Shown: positions 25,224 to 34,208 of the stretch, in pieces
Layout of the letters: each line of letters opens with the position of its first letter
How positions within the stretch are numbered: the first letter of the stretch is position 1
Source: Pseudomonadota bacterium
GTDB lineage: Bacteria; Myxococcota_A; Polyangia; Polyangiales; JAKSBK01
DNA: 50,851 bases
Reading direction: 5' to 3'
NCBI GenBank assembly: GCA_022361155.1
Contig: JAKSBK010000307.1
Coordinates: 1-50,851, forward strand
Notes under the pieces: generated by a model
Seen by the model: only the letters and a program-made list of their open reading frames with translations
Databases searched by the model: none
Told to the model about the DNA's origin: nothing
Made by a program: the position numbers and the translations under genes

Positions 25224-27172
25224 TGTCCTTCTTGCCCAGCCCCAGACCTGCTTCCATCCTCGTCGCGGCCGCCGCGCTCGTGCTGTCGTCTCAGGCGGCG
25301 GCCTACGAAGGGGTTGGGCTGCCGGTAGCGGAAATCCAGCCCGGCCAGCTCAGGATCGACGGTCTGCTGCGAGACTGGGAGCGGAACGGGTTTGCCGAGT
25401 CGGGCAACGACCGCCGCGCCGGCTGGCTGCGCTATGCGCTGGGCTACGACGCCGGGGCGCTGTACGTCGGGCTGGAGGTCACCGACGATGTCTTTGTGCG
25501 AACGCGCCGACCCGGACCACGCGAGGATGCGGTGGTGATCACGCTCGCATTCCCCGGCGACCGAAAGGGCCATATCGCTTACGAGCTGTGGTTGTTCGCG
25601 GGCATCCCAGGGAGGCAGGCATCGCTGGCTTTCCTGGGACGGCCAGGTAGCCAACCGAAGCCGCTTGACGGTGTAAAGATCGTCGAGGCGGAGCGTTCAC
25701 ACGGATCGGGCTATACGCTCGAGGCCCAGATCCCGTGGCGTAGGATTCCCCGGTCAGCGACCTGGCAGCGCAGCAGGGCAGAGGTCAGGCTACACGACAT
25801 CGACGACCCCCGCGGGCCGGCCCGCTTGTCGTCGCGGGTCAGAGCCCGCAAACGACGCACGGAGCTGGGGCGCTTGCCTCGGCTCTTACCGAGCGGCGGC
25901 AGCGAGCAGCACCTCAAGGGGTTTTTGGAGAGCATCGGGAGGCCTGTTGCGCTGCCAAGATTCGACCTGCGGGGCGATGTGTTCGGCGATGGTCGAGCGG
26001 AGCGGGTGATCGTCGTAGATCGCTACCTGGTGGTCACGGGGGAGGGCTACAAGGACGGCGAGAGCTACGACTATGTGCAGCTGCCGATCGCAGTGGAGAG
26101 CGACGTGCGAACCGCTCGCCTTCGCGACCTGACCGGCGACGGGCGCAGCGAGCTCTTGCTGCGTTTCAGGCATCGGACCGATTTTGGCTCGCGCGAGGTT
26201 TGGCGGGGTATAGGCTTCACCGAGGCCGGCCCGCAAGCCCTTCTGAGCCTCGAGACCATGCGTCGCAGTGCGAGCAGCCGCGTCGAAGCGACGGTAGAGG
26301 TCCTTGGCAGCGGCAGGCGTCGTCCACCCATCGTGCGCGTGCGGGCAGGCCGCGCACAGGGTCCGGACCCGCGGCTGGTTCCCCTCGATCGCGTGAGCGA
26401 CGACGCACCCGTGCTGGTGGCCTGGGGTCTCGTGATTCAGCGGGACTACCAGTGGGACCGGACGCGCTTTAGCGTACGGCGCGAGATTGCGAACAACGTC
26501 GTCCAGGCGCCGGCGCGTCCGGCCGGGCCCGAGCAGCCGCCACGCCCCAAAGCGCCTGCGAGCGCGAGTGCTCCGGCAGCACAGTTGGACGCCGTTGTCG
26601 CGCTGTTCCGGCGCACGCGAGGCCTTGGACCCGAAGTGGCCCCGCGCTTCGCAATCCAGGCTAACGTGGCTGAGGATGCCCGCGCCGAGCAAGTGCAAGT
26701 GCTCGGCACGCTGCTCTTGGTGGCGGGGCCCGGTTTTCGTGGCGGTCGCAGTTACGTGTACATCGAGCTCCCAGTGGACCGGCCCGAGGATGTGCTCGCC
26801 GTGACGGCACGGGACGTGACGGGTGACGCTCGTGCAGACGTGCTGGTGCGAGTGCGCCAGCACCTTGGCGAACTGCAGCGCGATGTACTCGTCGGCTACC
26901 GCATCGATGGGCGGTCACCTGCGCGGTTCATGGCCCTGCCACTCCGCTATCGCCAGGGCATGCGATCGATCGAGAACCAGGTGCGCTTTCTAACGACCGG
27001 CCGAGGCTGCGAGATCCGGGTAACGCCGGGGCGGGCCCGCGGCTGGTCCGAGCAGAGCTTCGTCTATTCTCCAGACGGCAGCGATGGAGTCTTGCCCATC
27101 TTACTTCCATGGCGGGATGGGCCTGTGCGCTACCGCTTCGACAATGGAAGCCTCTTGAGAGCTGAGCGTTGA
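25223..27172 (+). CDS. Exported protein with CBM9-like N-terminal domain and two repeated modules
   Basis: A 649-residue protein starting at GTG 25223, sharing one base with the rlmN stop. A signal peptide (SILVAAAALVLSSQAAA) precedes a carbohydrate-binding-module-9-like domain (about residues 35-210: LRIDGLLRDW, YDAGALYVGLEVTDD, YTLEAQIPWR). Then come two related modules of about 150 residues, at about 245-400 and 490-640, each with a D-x-x-x-D-x-R-A-E-x-V start, a YDYVQLPI or YVYIELPV strand and a RDLTGDGRSELLLR or RDVTGDARADVLVR motif resembling FG-GAP calcium loops. A Pro/Ala linker separates them. No catalytic site is evident. It may bind polysaccharide or calcium outside the cell. Coupling to rlmN looks organisational, not functional. 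Confidence 0.75.
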   Translation: MSFLPSPRPASILVAAAALVLSSQAAAYEGVGLPVAEIQPGQLRIDGLLRDWERNGFAESGNDRRAGWLRYALGYDAGALYVGLEVTDDVFVRTRRPGPREDAVVITLAFPGDRKGHIAYELWLFAGIPGRQASLAFLGRPGSQPKPLDGVKIVEAERSHGSGYTLEAQIPWRRIPRSATWQRSRAEVRLHDIDDPRGPARLSSRVRARKRRTELGRLPRLLPSGGSEQHLKGFLESIGRPVALPRFDLRGDVFGDGRAERVIVVDRYLVVTGEGYKDGESYDYVQLPIAVESDVRTARLRDLTGDGRSELLLRFRHRTDFGSREVWRGIGFTEAGPQALLSLETMRRSASSRVEATVEVLGSGRRRPPIVRVRAGRAQGPDPRLVPLDRVSDDAPVLVAWGLVIQRDYQWDRTRFSVRREIANNVVQAPARPAGPEQPPRPKAPASASAPAAQLDAVVALFRRTRGLGPEVAPRFAIQANVAEDARAEQVQVLGTLLLVAGPGFRGGRSYVYIELPVDRPEDVLAVTARDVTGDARADVLVRVRQHLGELQRDVLVGYRIDGRSPARFMALPLRYRQGMRSIENQVRFLTTGRGCEIRVTPGRARGWSEQSFVYSPDGSDGVLPILLPWRDGPVRYRFDNGSLLRAER

Positions 27173-27174
27173 TC

Positions 27175-27188
27175 GCGGCTAGCCGCGC
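27175..27188 (+). terminator. Possible hairpin after the CBM9-like gene
   Basis: CGCGG and CCGCG flank a CTAG loop directly after the stop codon, inside the 12-base palindrome GCGGCTAGCCGC. It could be a terminator or an operator remnant of the relic antitoxin. No T-tract is present. Confidence 0.3.
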
Positions 27189-27215
27189 TATTCCTACCAT
27201 GGTACGAATGACGCC

Positions 27216-27287
27216 ATGAGCGGATCGGTGGCCAAGCTCTCCGTGAGCATACCGAAAGAGCTTGCCAAGGCAGTCAGCGCCATCTAG
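27216..27287 (+). pseudogene. Truncated ribbon-helix-helix antitoxin relic
   Basis: A 23-codon frame reads MSGSVAKLSVSIPKELAKAV and then stops at TAG. The opening is typical of ribbon-helix-helix antitoxins (KLSVSIPKEL beta strand and start of helix 1), but the rest of the fold and any toxin gene are missing. A perfect palindrome TACCATGGTA (27196-27205) lies just upstream and another inverted repeat, AGTGCCC-T-GGGCACT, spans 27286-27300. It is probably the remnant of a toxin-antitoxin module and not an active gene. Confidence 0.55.
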
Positions 27288-27298
27288 TGCCCTGGGCA

Positions 27299-28165
27299 CT
27301 ACGTACGGCGCTTTTTCGCGTGGCGGCCACGATGTCGGCTTGTGCGGTCCTGTTTGTCAACGGCTCTGAGCTTTCTCAGGTAGGGCTCCAGCACGATCTC
27401 GATCCGGCGGTTCCTGTGACGTCCTCGTTTGGTCTTGTTGGAGGCGACAGGATCGTATTGCGCGAAACCTGCAGCCACCAGGTTGGGGGCACGCATACCG
27501 GAATCTATCAGGACCTCGGTGACCGTGACCGCACGGGCCGTAGATAGCTCCCAGTTGCTCTTGAATTCTTCGTTGCGAATCGGGACCGTGTCGGTGTGGC
27601 CGCCGACCGTGAAGCGCCGAGTCTTGTCGCGTCGCAGCACGCGCGCGACCTGTCGCACGGCCTGTCGCCCGTCTTTGGAAAGCTCGTCGCTTCCAGATGG
27701 GAACAACACCGCGGCCGGCATCTTCACGACCATTCGGCCGCGCCGAAAAACAACCTCGAGCTTGCCGCTGTCGATCATACGCTGAAACTGGCGCGTTAGC
27801 GCCTTGAACTCCGCGAGCTGTTTCATCACCTCGTGGCGATCTTCGCGCAGCTCCGAAAGCTCGGTTTCCTGGTCCTTGAGCTTCAGCTCGCTTTCGCTCG
27901 CGCGCATCTCCGCGGCGTCGTGCGCGCTCTTTTCCTGCTCGAGCTGTGCATCGAGCCGGCTGAGCCGCTCTTGCACTTCGGTGTTCTGTCTGCGTGCGCT
28001 GACAAGCTCGGCTCGAATCCTGGTGTGCTCGCTCGTCGTCAGTGCTAGCTGAGACTTCAAGTCCGAGGCGTACAGGCCCAGGACAGCGGCGACCAGCACG
28101 GCCGTGGCCGCGATCACCGGGGTCAGCCAGGCCCTTCTGGATGCGGGACAAAAGGGATCGTTCAT
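27299..28165 (-). CDS. Membrane-anchored OmpA/MotB-like peptidoglycan-binding protein
   Basis: A 288-residue protein with a single N-terminal membrane helix (LTPVIAATAVLVAAVLGLY), a long coiled coil (about residues 35-125, rich in Glu, Leu and Arg) and a C-terminal OmpA domain (about 140-265: AAVLFPSGSDELS, GHTDTVPI, NWELSTARAVTV, NRRIEIVL). A very basic tail closes the protein. The fold binds peptidoglycan in the periplasm while anchored in the inner membrane. No MotA partner is adjacent, so a stator role is not supported; a structural or envelope-spacing role is likelier. AAGGTGAG precedes the ATG. It is divergent from the ASPIC-domain gene. Confidence 0.85.
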   Translation of the reverse strand: MNDPFCPASRRAWLTPVIAATAVLVAAVLGLYASDLKSQLALTTSEHTRIRAELVSARRQNTEVQERLSRLDAQLEQEKSAHDAAEMRASESELKLKDQETELSELREDRHEVMKQLAEFKALTRQFQRMIDSGKLEVVFRRGRMVVKMPAAVLFPSGSDELSKDGRQAVRQVARVLRRDKTRRFTVGGHTDTVPIRNEEFKSNWELSTARAVTVTEVLIDSGMRAPNLVAAGFAQYDPVASNKTKRGRHRNRRIEIVLEPYLRKLRAVDKQDRTSRHRGRHAKKRRT

Positions 28166-28367
28166 GGTCTCACCTTGCGCAGGCTCCGAAGGGCCGCTGC
28201 CGCGAGCAGTCGAAGCCTATCATGCGGGTCGGGTCCGCGCACCGCGTGCATGTCCTGCGCACGGCGGCTACGGCCTGTGCTTGCACCGCCGCCATAGACG
28301 GGCGCCAGGGCGAGCGTTTTGCCCATTGGGAGACGCCGTGCGATTATTCCGCCGGGTGCAGGCGCCT

Positions 28368-30362
28368 ATGAAGCGGACCCTTTCCCTTGCCGTAGTGTTT
28401 GCGTGCGTTTCGTGCGTCGACAATTCGGCGCTGTTCGAACCGTGCTCGCCAGGCGACGCTGTCCGGGGTGTGATGGGGATGCCGGATTCCTGCCCGCCGC
28501 CTACTGCGGGCGCGGGGGCGTACTTCGAGTACCTGGGGGACGTGTTCGAGGCACCGCCGGCGCCGGAACCCCTACCTTTCGAGGTGCTGGCGACCGACAT
28601 GGATTTGGACGGGGATCCCGATCTCCTGATCAACTGGCATCAACTGGTGCGCATGGAGCTATTCGAAAACGTCGACGGGCGCTTTGTGCTGACAAATCCG
28701 CGCGGCAACGATCGGACCGGTCTTTGGGACAGCGTGCACGTTTCGGAATTCTTCGCGCATGAAGGGGAGCTGCCCAAGACCATCAATGGCGACGTTTCGG
28801 GTCTGTATGTGTGGCACGACATCGATCGCGCCAGAGGGCACTGGCATCTGTACTTCGTTCCGCCTGCTGCTGGCGGCTCGGGTACGGGACTGCGCGGGTC
28901 GAGAATTCGCATCGAAATCACTGCGAACTCGCCGCTCACCGTGGCCTCAGGCCTCGAGGCACGGGAATACGTCCTGACGAAGCCGACCGAGCTACTGGTC
29001 GAGTTGGAACTTCCGGGCACGCGCGACGTCCGGCTGCGCACGCTGAAACCGGAGCCGCGCCTCGAGATCCGTGCCTCGGGCACGAGCCCTGGGGCGGCAA
29101 CCGCGGGCGGCACGAGAAGCCCGTTGCCGGTTTTTGTCGGTCCACAGCGAGTCGAGGTGGCGTCGGGACACGTAGTGCTCACCAAACCCGACCCACATGG
29201 CATGGCATGGGTCCAAATCGAGGGCTCCCCCGAGCCGGAGCTCTACCTGACTCGCGGGGCCATGCAGGGCACCAGCAACAAGTACGATCGTTTCTTCACC
29301 TACACCGGCACGCCGCACCTGTTCGAGTTGGGCTTCCCTTCGCCGGGAAGCATCGGGCGCGGCCGGCAGGTGGCTTGGGTCGACCTCGAAGCCGACGGCG
29401 GGTTGGAGCTCTACGTCAGCAACGAGTCGACGCCCAACGACCTGTGGAAGCTCGAGCCGAATCCCGCGGGACGGATGCGCTTCGTTCAAGCAGCGGGTGC
29501 TCTCGGGCTAGACGGCCATGGCGCTGAATCGTTCGCTTGGCTCGACCTCGACCGAGATGGCTTCGAGGACATGATCGCCATAGACAAGTGGAAGCAGAGC
29601 CAGCTGCAAGTCTATTGGAATCGCGCTGGCGAGCGCTTCGAGCGCGTACCCGGGACGGACCTGGGGTTGGAGTTCCCCATGCCGGACGTTCGAGTGGAAG
29701 GAAACTATATCGACTATTCGATGCACCTGGTTGACTTCGACAACAACGGCGAGCTCGATCTGCTCGTCAACGGCGCAGCCAGCGTGCTCTACATGCAAGA
29801 TTCCGGCAGCTTTCGCGACCTGACCCAAACCTGGGAGCTCGATCACATGTGGCATGCCCGCTTGGTGCCGCTGGACGCTAACGCAGATAGCTTCGTCGAC
29901 CTCCTGCACGTGGGCATCGAGTCCTTTCTGTTGCTGAACCAAGACGGCAAACGCTTCAAACGCGTGGATCAAGACTTCGCGATCGGTCGCTTCACGGGCG
30001 TGTGCGTTGCGGACTTCGACCAGAACGGTAGCCAGGACCTCGTCATGGCCGGTCCCGGGCAACGCTTGTTCGCGCGAAATCTGCGGCCCGCGCGCGGTGT
30101 GATGGTGTCCATCCGCTCGAGTGGCCGGACGCCTCCAGTGGGTGCCCTGGTGACAGCCCACTACGCCGACGGTCGCAAACACCGGCAGCGCTACGGCTCT
30201 GCCTACTCGACCCGCTACTCGCAGAGCTTGTTGCCGCTGCACTTCGGGGTGCCGGCTCATACAACCCTGTCGCATTTTGTCGTGCGTTGGCCGGGTGAGG
30301 TCCAGGATCAGCGGGTGGACGTGGCCCCGGGCACACGATCGCTGCTGCTGGAGCAACCCTGA
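28368..30362 (+). CDS. Exported FG-GAP/VCBS repeat protein with C-terminal ASPIC/UnbV domain (CRTAC-like)
   Basis: A 664-residue protein. ATG 28368 gives MKRTLSLAVVFACVSC, a short signal with a possible lipobox. Repeated calcium-loop strands follow (TDMDLDGDPDLLINW, WLDLDRDGFEDMI, VDFDNNGELDLLVNG, LDANADSFVDLLHVG, ADFDQNGSQDLVMAG), forming a predicted beta-propeller. The last about 85 residues (GALVTAHYADGRKHRQRYG, HFGVPAHTTLSHFVVRWPG) match the ASPIC/UnbV domain usually found in this architecture. It is probably an adhesive or matrix protein stabilised by calcium. The frame extends upstream to 28104 with no signal peptide there. It ends 14 bases from the converging peptidase gene. Confidence 0.85.
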   Translation: MKRTLSLAVVFACVSCVDNSALFEPCSPGDAVRGVMGMPDSCPPPTAGAGAYFEYLGDVFEAPPAPEPLPFEVLATDMDLDGDPDLLINWHQLVRMELFENVDGRFVLTNPRGNDRTGLWDSVHVSEFFAHEGELPKTINGDVSGLYVWHDIDRARGHWHLYFVPPAAGGSGTGLRGSRIRIEITANSPLTVASGLEAREYVLTKPTELLVELELPGTRDVRLRTLKPEPRLEIRASGTSPGAATAGGTRSPLPVFVGPQRVEVASGHVVLTKPDPHGMAWVQIEGSPEPELYLTRGAMQGTSNKYDRFFTYTGTPHLFELGFPSPGSIGRGRQVAWVDLEADGGLELYVSNESTPNDLWKLEPNPAGRMRFVQAAGALGLDGHGAESFAWLDLDRDGFEDMIAIDKWKQSQLQVYWNRAGERFERVPGTDLGLEFPMPDVRVEGNYIDYSMHLVDFDNNGELDLLVNGAASVLYMQDSGSFRDLTQTWELDHMWHARLVPLDANADSFVDLLHVGIESFLLLNQDGKRFKRVDQDFAIGRFTGVCVADFDQNGSQDLVMAGPGQRLFARNLRPARGVMVSIRSSGRTPPVGALVTAHYADGRKHRQRYGSAYSTRYSQSLLPLHFGVPAHTTLSHFVVRWPGEVQDQRVDVAPGTRSLLLEQP

Positions 30363-30376
30363 GCCGAGCGCTGTCT

Positions 30377-31990
30377 TCACTCGCTGCGGGCCTTGGCGTT
30401 TTGGCGGGAGGGGTGCGGGGCGCGCTCGAAGTAGGGCTTCATCAGCGCGGGCAGCGCCTCGGGTCCGCTTTCTACCAGGGCGCGCCGGCATTCCCGGTGT
30501 GGGATCCGTTTTGGGCCGGCCACGCTGCCGCGGTTGTTGTCAGAGTCCATGAGCAACCACGGTCTGTCGGGTCCGACGTCGTCCGGGTGAAACGGCTGGT
30601 TCAAGAGCACATGCCCGAGCTCATGTGCCAGGGTCCACGCGGTTCGCTGTTGACGTAAGCCGTTGCGGTCCAGCAGGACCACGTTGACGAGCGAGCTTTG
30701 ACTGGCCTCGATAAAGGCCTCGCCTTGCCGCGTGCCGTGACTGAAGCGGTTTACAATCAGCACGTCGATCGTGCTCGGATCATCGTCCGCGAGCAACTTG
30801 ATGAGCGTGCGCTCCTCGAGGGTGCCGCTTGCCGCGGTCATGTTGTTGAACTCGTCGAGCCCATCGCTCAGATCCACGGCTCCGATCGTCAGCGACTGGC
30901 GTGCGTCGGTCGTCAGGGCAACGCCCGCCATGGGCGCTATTGGAGCAAGTTGGTTTGACGCATGGCGCACCACGATGTCGGCCGTGGGCCCGGCTCCGAA
31001 TTCGGTGCGGGCATTGACGGTCACCCTGGGCCGGAAACCCATGAGGCGCAGGGCTCGTGCGATCTGCAGCGCGCTCTGGGTGGGTGTCGCCCCCGCCACC
31101 GAGGTGACAGCAGGCAGCGGACGGCCCGCCACAGTGAAACGAACGAGTCCTCCGCCTGCCGCCGGCAGGCCGTTGCCGTTGCTCACCGCAAGCAACGCCG
31201 GCGGCGGTGGGTCTACGACCTGGACATCGGCGAGTTCCGGCGCTCCGAACGTGACGAAGCACTGCAGCCAAATCTCGTTTGCGATCGCGATTTGTTCGCG
31301 TGCGATGTCAAGTCCCGTAGACTCGCTGCCGCCCACAACGGGTCTACCGTCGGCTCCCGCGCGCAAGATGCGAACCCGCAGCGGGACCATCCGCGCTGCC
31401 AGCGGACCGTGGTCGTGCCCTGGGCGGCCAACCCGAACCTCGTGAGACAGCGTGCGGGAGTGCGTGCGGTAGCTGAGCCGGATCCGGTCGCGCAATCCGA
31501 CCAGCAAGAGCTGGCGGTCCACGCCAGAGGCTTCCCTGTCTATTCGATCTGCGACCAGTCGCACGAATTTGGAGCGAAAGGCTGATCCGGGACGCGGGCG
31601 CCTGAGTACGAGCATCAGCTCATCCCGAACGCGACCGTTCGAATCGATGCTCTGCAGCTTGGCCTCGGCTCGAAGGCCCCTCGCCGCAGGATCGAGGACC
31701 TGCATGCGCAGGTTGTCGGCATCCGGGCTGTGGCTGTCGTAGGCGAAATCCCGCGCCAGCGTGGGAGCGTTGGCCACTTGGTGCGAGATGCCCACGGCGC
31801 CTCGGGCGGGGTCGATAGGCTGGTTGCGTGCGTTCAAAATGCTGAGCACCGCGCCCTTGACGTCGATGCGGCGACCCGAGCTGGGCTGAGCAACGGCCCT
31901 AGACGCGCCAACGATCAGCAACGACGCAGCCAACGCAAGGGTGGTTGTTCGCCGGAGGAGATCGTAGCGCCGAACGCAGAGGCTACTCAT
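30377..31990 (-). CDS. Exported HELGH-type zinc metallopeptidase-like protein
   Basis: A 537-residue protein with a signal peptide (LALAASLLIVGASRAVAQ) and a zinc-peptidase site HELGH near residues 456-460 (TAWTLAHELGHVLLN), followed by a His eight residues later (PFHPDD). The third ligand does not fit the metzincin spacing HExxHxxGxxH. The N-terminal about 430 residues are a large region without a clear family; parts such as VSNGNGLPAAGGGLVRF suggest beta structure. ATG 31990 lies four bases after the gmk stop, so it probably ends that operon. No strong ribosome-binding site is visible, which suggests translational coupling. A secreted protease is the best reading; the substrate is unknown. 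Confidence 0.75.
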   Translation of the reverse strand: MSSLCVRRYDLLRRTTTLALAASLLIVGASRAVAQPSSGRRIDVKGAVLSILNARNQPIDPARGAVGISHQVANAPTLARDFAYDSHSPDADNLRMQVLDPAARGLRAEAKLQSIDSNGRVRDELMLVLRRPRPGSAFRSKFVRLVADRIDREASGVDRQLLLVGLRDRIRLSYRTHSRTLSHEVRVGRPGHDHGPLAARMVPLRVRILRAGADGRPVVGGSESTGLDIAREQIAIANEIWLQCFVTFGAPELADVQVVDPPPPALLAVSNGNGLPAAGGGLVRFTVAGRPLPAVTSVAGATPTQSALQIARALRLMGFRPRVTVNARTEFGAGPTADIVVRHASNQLAPIAPMAGVALTTDARQSLTIGAVDLSDGLDEFNNMTAASGTLEERTLIKLLADDDPSTIDVLIVNRFSHGTRQGEAFIEASQSSLVNVVLLDRNGLRQQRTAWTLAHELGHVLLNQPFHPDDVGPDRPWLLMDSDNNRGSVAGPKRIPHRECRRALVESGPEALPALMKPYFERAPHPSRQNAKARSE

Positions 31991-31994
31991 CCGT

Positions 31995-32609
31995 CTAGGA
32001 TGCGGTCTGCAGCAGGCGTTCGGCACGCGCCGCCATTCGCCAACGACGCGCCTGCTCGGCCGTGACGATGCTTCGCAAGGTCTGTTTGGCTGCTTCCAGG
32101 TCGTCGTTGACCACGAGATAGTCGAACAGACCGTAGTACTCGACCTCACGGGCTGCATTGCGGAAGCGCCTCTCGATCGTGGCGGCGTCGTCCGACGCCC
32201 GGTCGCGCAGCCGCCGCTTCAACTCGGGCATCGAAGGCGGCAGCACAAACACGCTCACCGCATCGGGTCGCGCGGCCCGGATCTGTCTGGCCCCTTGGTA
32301 GTCGATGTCAAAGACGATGCCGCGTTTGCCTGCCCCGCTGCAGCGCGCGATCTCCGCGAGGCTGGTGCCATACAGGTAGCCGTGCACCTGCGCCCACTCT
32401 GCGAACTCGTTGCCGTCGATCATTCTCTGGAATTCCCCCGGGTCCACGAAACGGTAGTCTTGGCCATCCACCTCGTGGCTGCGGGGCTTTCGTGTCGTGT
32501 AGGAGACGGAAAAGCCAAGCTCGGGGAAATGGTCGAGCAGGTTCCTGGTCAGCGTGGTCTTGCCCGCGCCCGACGGCGAGGAGATGATGAGCAGCAGTAG
32601 ATCGTTCAT
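31995..32609 (-). CDS. gmk: Guanylate kinase
   Basis: Phosphorylates GMP to GDP with ATP in the cytoplasm. The 204-residue protein shows the P-loop SSPSGAGKTTL, the GMP-binding SVSYTTRKPRSHEVDGQDYRF in part, GNEFAEWAQVHGYLYGT, FDIDYQGARQI and the lid arginines in RLRDRASDD. It follows yicC in the common yicC-gmk order, with a 21-base gap. Confidence 0.95.
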   Translation of the reverse strand: MNDLLLLIISSPSGAGKTTLTRNLLDHFPELGFSVSYTTRKPRSHEVDGQDYRFVDPGEFQRMIDGNEFAEWAQVHGYLYGTSLAEIARCSGAGKRGIVFDIDYQGARQIRAARPDAVSVFVLPPSMPELKRRLRDRASDDAATIERRFRNAAREVEYYGLFDYLVVNDDLEAAKQTLRSIVTAEQARRWRMAARAERLLQTAS

Positions 32610-32630
32610 GAAGCGCCGAATTGTACGGGA

Positions 32631-33506
32631 TCAAAGAACGTTCTGCACCTGCTCGCGCATGCGTTCCAGGGCTTGCTTGAGCTCCACGACCTGTCCCCTG
32701 GCTTGTGCGCTGGCTAGCTTGGCGCCGGCCGTGTTGATCTCGCGCACCATCTCCTGAAGCAGGAATTCCAGACGCTTGCCTACAGGTGTGTCCCCGGGTC
32801 CAAGCAGCGCACGAAACTGCTTGCAGTGACTGGCAAAGCGAGCCAATTCCTCGGTCACGTCGCTGCGGTCGGCAAAGAGCACGATTTCGTGTTCCAGGCG
32901 GGCGGGATCCAACGCGACGTCAGTTCCCTGAAGGAGGCGAGCCACTCGTGCTCGCAGGGCCTGCAGGTAGTCGTCGCTGCGACCGGCCGCCAGGCTCTCG
33001 ATCGCGCGCAGACACGCAAGCGCTTGTAGCGCAAGGCGTTCAAGCTCCGCGGCCAGGTGGCCGCCTTCCCTGATTCGCATCGCCACCAATTCACCGCATG
33101 CCCGCTCGGTTGCAAGGCTCAGCGCCTGCCTGACCGACTCGGGATCACCAACGGTGCGGACAACGAACAACCCGGGCACCGCAGCGAGCAGCGAGAGCGG
33201 CACCGGCTCATCCGGGCTCAGCTCGTCTCGTAGCTCGCAAAGCGCGCCGAAGGCAGCACGTGCGTGCTCGCGCTGCAATGCCGGCCGCCCGACTTTCGGG
33301 CCCTGGAGGGAGGCGTTGAGCTCGATGCGGCCGCGAACCAGGTGGCGGCGGACCACTTCGTCCGCCGTACCGGCGAAGGCTCCGAGCTCATCCCCCACGT
33401 GTACGCGCACGTCCAGAAAGCGGTGGTTGACAGCCCTGGCCTCGACAACCAGCATGCCCTGCTCCGACGCAGCGCAGCCGCTGCCAAATCCCGTCATGCT
33501 CAGCAT
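32631..33506 (-). CDS. yicC: YicC/YloC family endoribonuclease
   Basis: A 291-residue cytoplasmic protein of the YicC family, members of which cut RNA and influence small-RNA turnover. Landmarks are the N-terminal SMTGFGSG, VEARAVNHRFLDVRVHV, VRGRIELNASL, RLLQGTDVALDPARLEHE, FADRSDVTEELARFASH, GKRLEFLLQEMVREINTAGAK and the C-terminal VELKQALERMREQVQN. I use the ATG at 33506 (MLSMTGFG). An in-frame ATG at 33497 and a TTG at 33521 are alternatives, and no ribosome-binding site is convincing. It is adjacent to gmk as in many bacteria. Confidence 0.92.
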   Translation of the reverse strand: MLSMTGFGSGCAASEQGMLVVEARAVNHRFLDVRVHVGDELGAFAGTADEVVRRHLVRGRIELNASLQGPKVGRPALQREHARAAFGALCELRDELSPDEPVPLSLLAAVPGLFVVRTVGDPESVRQALSLATERACGELVAMRIREGGHLAAELERLALQALACLRAIESLAAGRSDDYLQALRARVARLLQGTDVALDPARLEHEIVLFADRSDVTEELARFASHCKQFRALLGPGDTPVGKRLEFLLQEMVREINTAGAKLASAQARGQVVELKQALERMREQVQNVL

Positions 33507-33590
33507 CGTTGTCGCCGGCAACGGGCCCGAGTCCGCCTGTCACGAGGCAACTCGTCGCTTCCACGGGGCAACAGCTCGGGTTTCGCGGTC

Positions 33591-34103
33591 CTACTGTAGC
33601 CGTTTCCTCTTCTTGATTTGCTGCATGACACGCGCGTACTCCACCTCGAAGCTGGCCGTACCCTCCTCGAGGTTCTTGATTTTCGAACGCACCTCACGAT
33701 CGAGATCGGTTTCTACATCCATGTGCTTGCTGAGTATCGTCTTGATCGTGGTACGCAGCTCCGGGTCGGTTCCATAGATCTCGGCGACGTTCGCGCTATG
33801 GAACAGGATGTTCAGAATCTGCTCCAGCAGGTAGGGCAGGATCTCTTCGTGACCGGGGGCGCCGCGTTCCTTGGCCACTTGGTTCTTGACCTTGCCCAGG
33901 TGACCGTAACCGAGACCCCGTACTTCCATGCGGTTCTTGGCCTCCTCGACGATCTGGCGGTCGAGACGCAAATACTCCTTCAATACAGCCTCCACATCGA
34001 GCACGGCTTCGCCCTCGTCGTCTACTTCGATCTGGCCCGCCTCGGCTAGGCTGTGAATTGTTTCCTGCGCTATTGGCTCGACTTTGCCACGGTACAGACG
34101 CAT
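33591..34103 (-). CDS. DUF507 family protein, apparently two tandem DUF507 units
   Basis: A 170-residue, highly charged, helical protein. The first half (MRLYRGKVEPIAQETI, VLKEYLRLDRQIVEEAKNRM) and the second half (TIKTILSKHMDVETDLDREV, RSKIKNLEEGTASFEVEY) each follow the DUF507 pattern, where a single unit is about 90 residues. Function is unknown in the family. No signal or membrane segment is present. It sits in the minus-strand group upstream of yicC-gmk. Confidence 0.82.
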   Translation of the reverse strand: MRLYRGKVEPIAQETIHSLAEAGQIEVDDEGEAVLDVEAVLKEYLRLDRQIVEEAKNRMEVRGLGYGHLGKVKNQVAKERGAPGHEEILPYLLEQILNILFHSANVAEIYGTDPELRTTIKTILSKHMDVETDLDREVRSKIKNLEEGTASFEVEYARVMQQIKKRKRLQ

Positions 34104-34208
34104 CAGCTACGTTCCTTGGTCTCGAGCGAGTTCCTGAGAGCTGCGCTGGGCCGTTGTACTAGTGCCTGCGAGAGCTGCGAGCAAGTCACGAGGCCTAACG
34201 GGAAGGAG

